DNA of 64,000 bases from Diorhabda sublineata (Eukaryota; Arthropoda; Insecta; Coleoptera; Chrysomelidae), in contig NC_079477.1 in NCBI RefSeq assembly GCF_026230105.1, positions 7,941,001-8,005,000 on the forward strand. The letters run 5' to 3'. The translations under genes were made by a program, and so were the position numbers. Below, piece after piece: positions 59,099 through 64,000 of the stretch. The notes under the pieces were generated by a model. The model worked only from the letters and a program-made list of their open reading frames with translations. It was not told the DNA's origin and searched no databases. How positions within the stretch are numbered: position 1 is the stretch's first letter; each line of letters opens with the position of its first letter.

Positions 59099-61463
59099 TT
59101 AGCCCCTTTCACTAAGAAGATAAAGCTCTATATCAAGCCTATTTGGAAACAGAGAGAAATCTAATTTATCTAATAGAAACCATAATTGACTGTTAAAAAT
59201 AAATGGAGTACGTCTCTGTATAACATGGTATGAAGAAATAGACAGGTTTATGCATATTATTTAACTGAAATCGTAAATTAATATTCTTCAAGACTATTTC
59301 CCATAACAATGGAAACTAACGACAATGAAGAACAAATAAATTATATTCAAATTTATTACACAAAAAACCCACACAGCTCGGATTGTACAGGGTGGTTTTT
59401 TGCAATATTAGAAAGAATGTAGTGTTTTAAAATTAGTTTGTTTTATAATTTTTGGAAGAAAGATCAAATTTGACGTTTCGACTTTCCTTTAGGTCTTTAT
59501 CAAAATATGATATTGACGCTGACAATTTTCGTATTTAATTTAATCAATAGATCAACTACGAGACTTTTCTTGATTCGTTTAAATCCTGTCTCGACTTTTC
59601 AAGACTAATCGAAATGAGGCATTATTGAAAGCAGTTCTGACAATACCTAGACTACATACTTGAAACCTGTGAGGTTCGTATTCGATCTCATTAATTTTTT
59701 AGTATTTAGTATTTAGTTTTTATTTTTATTTTTTTTTATTTTTATTATATTTTTTATATTTTCTTTCAAACGATATCTGTCAAATTTTGATTTCCTACTA
59801 TAGTTTGTTGATTAGAACTGTGGAACAAGTTATTGGCTTGAGTGAGTACTGTTTGTAACCGAAACAAATAACGTTAAGAGAACGCCTTGGGTTGTAAAAT
59901 ATTATGGTAACTTCTCCGGTAAAATCTACCAACATGGAACGTGGCTGTACAACCAATGATATATTCAACTTCTAAAAGAGGCGGTTATACAAAAAAGTAT
60001 AAAAGAATGCTGCAAATTGAAATGAAAAACCTGCAAAGTGTTTACATCTTCCACATGAAGATGTAAGTATACAAAAGCTTTCCAAATGGGTTCTAAGACT
60101 CCTTAAAGTGGAACGAGAAGAATAATGAAGTGATTATTCAGAGCTGAAGGATTTTTTACATCTAAACGAGACCATATGTGCAATCTATAATCACAACTAT
60201 ACTTATGAATCAAAACAACAAGTATTTCGGGGGACTAGATTAAGCAAAAACCGTTTAAAGAGAGCAAAAACTCAACAAAAACTAACTTCTGAGGTTGTAT
60301 CTTCTGTATATATAATATAAATTATTAACAGTGGTTTTAATGTAAAAGAGTATATTACTAATATCAATATTCGCTGCATATCCACGTATTTGTTTTTGCA
60401 TGAGAAATTGTTGTGGCATTTTGAATTGCATTGAACTTTACGTTTGACGCAGTTAGGTTAGGTTAGTTATATTAACAACTGACTATATGGATATAAAACA
60501 TATTATATAAAAACGTTGTCATTAAACATTTATTCAAATAATGAGTGTTCTACTACTTTGTGACCAAATGATTATTAATAAGCAGCATTATGTTACGTGA
60601 GCTGAGGTCTTCTAAATATAAAGTTTCATTCGGGTTCTGGCTATATCAGAACAACTACAACGCGTTCTGGCAAACGCAAGGCGCACAGAACGCGTTGTGG
60701 CTGTTTTAAATGGCCACTGGCCGTTTTCGGTTTTTGAGCGTAACCTATACACGGAATTTTATTCATCGACTATTTAGAAATGTTATAAAAACAATTAGTA
60801 TAATTATTGAACAAGTTGAGATAGGAAAATTCCCGTAAAATCCACTAGATTCGATAGAAAAAAGAAATACTAAATAAATGTGCTGATCATTATTAAAACA
60901 GAAACCTATTTAAGGTGAAAGAGAAATCGTTTTCTAAAAATTTCATGGAAAAGTTGCAAAAACTTAAGATCGTATCATTCAAGAAGGAAGCGTCTGTAAA
61001 ATATGAAATTTTGATAGAATATTAAATAGTTGAATTTTTGACCATAATTATATTGAATACTATTTGTAGTAATTTTAAATCTTTTCATCTAAATATTTCC
61101 TGTGTAGGCACTTCCGTCTATAAAAAAATTATAATAATTTGACGATCAATGATATTAGCTACTGTAAAGCCTTGAACGTTTTTATTTCCGGTGCATGTAC
61201 AAAATAATAAAATGCATTTTATTTCTGCTCTATCGAGGTCAACATCACACCAAACGTTGTCTGTCTTATACGATGACCCATTTTGTTAAAATAGACCACT
61301 TGCTTGATTAGTCGAATATCTGTTTTAATTTTACTTCCTTCAACATATCGTAACATACTAAGTGGCTCAAAATCAATAAGAAAAAATAGTGATTTGGTAA
61401 ATTATCTAAGAAATTAAAAGTTATAACCGTGCCATTAGGTAGCAGACAGCGCTGTTTTTGATA
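59099..61463. other. AT-rich DNA with small hairpins, no gene recognised
   Basis: Holds a GATAAAGACC-x-GTCGAAACGTC hairpin motif on the minus strand (about 59470-59512), a T-rich run at 59694-59762, a GGTTAGGTTAG run at 60456, and a GC-rich 12-bp inverted repeat at 60658-60697. TACAGGGTGG at 59388 is transposon-end-like. No coding feature is supported. Confidence 0.45.
60658..60697. repeat. GC-rich perfect 12-bp inverted repeat
   Basis: CAACGCGTTCTG (60658-60669) and CAGAACGCGTTG (60686-60697) would form a stable hairpin around 16 bases. A second small palindrome, GGCCACTGGCC, follows at about 60712-60722. Confidence 0.75.
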
Positions 61464-62021
61464 TAGTAGAGGATCCGTAATAAGATCGTCCTTCACTAGT
61501 GTGCCAACCAGATAAGAATAATATTTTATCAAATAAAATAAGTTTCTGAATATAATTTAATAAGGCAACCCTTTAAAAAATTTTCATGGTTATAATTAAT
61601 TAAAATTATAAAAAATTAATATTTTTCAAAATTTCGCCGGCGTGCCTGCCAAATAAAACAAATTCCAGTAAAAAGTTTATAATATACACAACATGCAACA
61701 CCACAGTAGCATACTTTTCTCTGGTCCCTAATACCTGGCAACTTCGTTCAAAGACGTAAATTGATATAAGTAACTGCACTTTTCTGTCAACCAATCGCAA
61801 TTAATTTTAAAATGAAAATAATTTAATTACAAACAGCGGAGTATAAGGTTGCGTGTGAAAATTTATTCATAGATACAAGTTGTAAGACTTTGAAACTGAA
61901 AAAATGGGGCGGGCAGAACTATTAGACAGAGAGACATTGCGCGTAGAATTCCCTGCTATAGAGAAGGACAAAGTACTACAGCTGTGAGCACAGGCGCCGT
62001 AAGCCATAAGAGAGTGCGCAG
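61464..62021. repeat. left long inverted arm
   Basis: Pairs with 63225-63755. Includes an extra 26-bp stretch with the small palindrome CTGTGAGCACAG (61982-61993), missing on the right. Confidence 0.85.
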
Positions 62022-62134
62022 CTTTACTATAGAGCAATGTTTTGGGTTATCTGTTGGTAAACACGTCGTGTATTGTGAAAATAAATTAAAAATGCCAAAA
62101 AACTGACTCAGTTATTCTTTTTAACGACAAGTCA

Positions 62135-62949
62135 TTCGAAAATTGTTCGGGATACGGATACGAGAATGGTTTTTCACGCTTACAAGGCAGCAGCAGGTTC
62201 GAATATTTTAATCAAATCAGCAGATACAGATGTTTTGATAATTTTTCTCGGTAACATACATAAAATTCAGAACTGTCAAATTTGGCTTGTAAGTTAATTG
62301 ACAAAAAAAAAGTAATGACTTTAATTGCTTAAATTGTACAGAATTGGCATCAAAATTAGGATCCGACCTGTGTCTAGGTCTACCTGCTTTCCATGCATAC
62401 ACCGCTGCTTTTTATAATAAAGGAAAGTTAAGGCCATTCAAGCTATTTTCGAAGAATAAAACGTATCAAAAATGTTTTGCTTCATTAATTGATGAAGCTG
62501 ACATTTTTATTGACGAAAAAATGGATGTCATTCAAAACTTTACCTCGGCCATGTACGGTATTAAAAACTGTAACAAAGTAAATGACGCAAGGTATCTAAT
62601 ATTTTCTAAAAGTTTTTCTGCGAAAGAAGATAATGAAAATTTTCTCAAAAAAGTTAAAAGTTTTGACTCGAATACAATACCACCATGCTGGGAATCACTC
62701 AAACAAAAAATTTTACGAACTATTTATGTAAAATCGATGTGGCTACATGCAACTGACCCAAATTGTGTGAAATTAAACCCTGAAAATTGTGGTTGGATCC
62801 TAGATGGATATTTTAAACCAAAAGGATTTGCTGGAGACCAAACACCTTTGAAAATAAATGATATTATTGAAATGACAGAAAAAGACAACGACGAAGCTTC
62901 CCCTGATTTAGAAAACGATACTACTTCCGGTGACTCTGATCCTGAATAA
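62135..62949 (+). pseudogene. C-terminal part of an uncharacterised PIN/FEN-like protein
   Basis: The reading frame enters near 62155 as DTDTRMVFHAYKAAAG, followed by NILIKSADTDVLIIFLGN (about 62200-62256) and IHKIQNCQIWLV, then a stop. After a frameshift it resumes NCLNCTELASKLGSDLCLGL (from about 62323) and runs open to the TAA at 62947-62949. The codon at 62344 is TTG; the first in-frame ATG is at 62521. The order (E/A)DTR, DTDV, L-P-x-F-H-A-x-T-G-C-D, x-G-K matches a large metazoan family whose acidic motifs resemble PIN/FEN nucleases; that fold is my inference. Here the last motif is HAYTAAF, so Gly-Cys-Asp appears deleted. The C-terminal half includes IPPCWESLKQKILRTIY, WLHATDP and GWILDGYF, then an acidic tail ending SGDSDPE. 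Anything upstream of 62135 is lost or was never present. Confidence 0.65.
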
Positions 62950-63224
62950 AAATTATTCATTACTGTTTAGTAATGTTACTTATTTTAATGTATTTATTAT
63001 TGAATAAAAAATTTTTTATTTTCTTGCTAAACATGAATTAAAAAATTTTTTGAAAAATTTTGTCTGTTTTTTCTTTTGTTTGTTTTAAATACATTTTTCG
63101 TTTTGACACATACTGAGGTTTTCAAAAGCTTTTTTACTAAATTACAAAAAAATCATCTTATCTCCTTCAAAATATCACTCTCTAGTAAATTCATTCATCC
63201 TTGTCATTACTATGAGTCTAAAAA

Positions 63225-63755
63225 CTGCGCACTCTCTTCTGTAGTACTTTGTCCTTCTCTATAGCAGGGAATTCTACGCGCAATGTCTCTCTGTCTAATA
63301 GTTCACCCGCTCCATTTTTTCAGTTTCAAAGTCTTACAACTTGTATCTATGAATAAATTTTCACACGCAACCTTATACTCCGCTGTTTGTAATTAAATTA
63401 TTTTCATTTTAAAATTAATTGCGATTGGTTGACAGAAAAGTGCAGTTACTTATATCAATTTACGTCTTTGAACGAAGTTGCCAGGTATTAGGGACCAGAG
63501 AAAAGTATGCTACTGTGGTGTTGCATGTTGTGTATATTATAAACTTTTTACTGGAATTTGTTTTATTTGGCAGGCACGCCGGCGAAATTTTGAAAAATAT
63601 TAATTTTTTATAATTTTAATTAATTATAACCATGAAAATTTTTTAAAGGGTTGCCTTATTAAATTATATTCAGAAACTTATTTTATTTGATAAAATATTA
63701 TTCTTATCTGGTTGGCACACTAGTGAAGGACGATCTTATTACGGATCCTCTACTA
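63225..63755. repeat. right long inverted arm
   Basis: Reverse complement of 61464-62021 apart from a 26-bp deletion, a 1-bp indel and a few substitutions. Confidence 0.85.
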
Positions 63756-64000
63756 ATAAGTGCCAAAAACTTTTGTGAATGAAGAAAATGTAGCATTGGA
63801 ATTTATTTGGAAAAAAAACTACGATACAGGAAATTTCATAAATAAATTTAGGTGAAATTAGTTATAATTTATTTAAGAACAACTACAGCGTACTATATAC
63901 CGAAAAAATATAAGACAGAAACATCGAAAAACACATGAGGAGCGCCATGAACGTGTAAATGATAAAAACGTGGTCAAGCTTATATATAGAAACACAACAC
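63756..64000. other. AT-rich flank, nothing recognised
   Basis: No feature was recognised between the right arm and the window end. Confidence 0.5.

Larger units (their letters stand above)
61464..63755. mobile_element. long-inverted-repeat element carrying a PIN/FEN-like protein fragment
   Basis: Left arm 61464 to about 62021 and right arm about 63225 to 63755 are reverse complements. Corresponding positions sum to 125219 over the outer 450 bp without indels. Near 61914 there is a 1-bp indel and a few substitutions. At 61981-62006 the left arm has about 26 bp absent from the right. The outer ends read TAGTAGAGGATCCG...CGGATCCTCTACTA, so TA may be the target duplication and GTAGAGGATCC the true terminus. 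Each arm holds an outward-pointing 64-codon frame of identical sequence. The core of about 1.2 kb carries the gene fragment listed next. Near-identity of 540-bp arms means recent transposition, or arm homogenisation by gene conversion. The superfamily is unknown to me. Confidence 0.8.

Noticed and set aside
59660..59700. Second tRNA-like B box (GAGGTTCGTATTCGATCT)
   Set aside because: No A box at the right distance and the B box contains extra bases; could be chance.
61308..61532. 74-codon minus frame at the left boundary of the long-inverted-repeat element
   Set aside because: It crosses the arm boundary at 61464 and so joins unrelated sequences; chance frame.
1..64000. CRISPR array, bacterial operon or phage
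   Set aside because: No repeat-spacer pattern or bacterial gene organisation; all identifiable elements are eukaryotic.

Overview
The window reads as an AT-rich arthropod, most likely insect, nuclear genome segment. The evidence is pervasive mariner-family relics, RTE/Jockey-type LINE fragments, a copia remnant, a short run of the insect telomeric unit (CCTAA/TTAGG) and long (TA)n tracts. I could not recognise any intact host protein-coding exon, rRNA or functional tRNA. Nearly everything identifiable is a transposable element (TE) in some state of decay. Order or species cannot be fixed from the sequence alone.

Layout. 0-12 kb: AT-rich DNA with decayed fragments: a possible mariner end (0.5-0.86 kb), a LINE 3' end (1.4-1.8 kb, minus), an IS630/mariner-like transposase C-terminus (4.1-4.4 kb), a mariner on the minus strand (5.6-6.2 kb), an interstitial telomere-like run (7.0 kb), a badly decayed copy of a multicopy protein family of unknown function (8.6-9.45 kb), and another mariner C-terminus (10.5-11.0 kb). 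12-25 kb: a small inverted-repeat MITE (13.0-13.5 kb), a 5'-truncated RTE-type LINE with a (TA)n tail and an 11-bp target duplication (19.07-21.16 kb), and a nearly complete but broken hAT element of the ZBED5/SCAND3 type with an imperfect 8-bp target duplication (22.07-24.25 kb). 25-37 kb: a candidate Helitron-like end, a LINE 3' fragment, a collapsed copia element with two short LTRs (34.7-36.3 kb), and (GA)n and (TA)n microsatellites. 38-45 kb: two GC-rich islands, a 1.45-kb element with about 450-bp terminal inverted repeats and an IS630-like transposase relic (39.6-41.05 kb), an internally deleted mariner (43.1-43.6 kb) and an opposed IS630-like relic (43.7-44.2 kb). 46-55 kb: RNase H and C-terminal fragments of LINEs, a diverged tandem repeat (48.5-48.66 kb), a third GC-rich island (53.8-53.94 kb) and a tRNA-derived SINE (54.9-55.13 kb). 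58-59.1 kb: a mariner lacking its catalytic core, joined to a (TA)n tract.

The most striking object is at 61.46-63.76 kb. Two almost identical inverted arms of about 540-560 bp face each other around about 1.2 kb of unique sequence. That sequence encodes the C-terminal half of a protein with ADTD/DTR acidic motifs, resembling a large uncharacterised PIN/FEN-like metazoan family. The near-identity of the arms implies recent activity, and I know of no named superfamily that couples such arms to this protein. It is the best candidate here for an undescribed mobile system.

The genes do not form a pathway. Their relation is one of nesting and adjacency of mobile DNA. Protein-family matches are from recognised motifs, without any database search.
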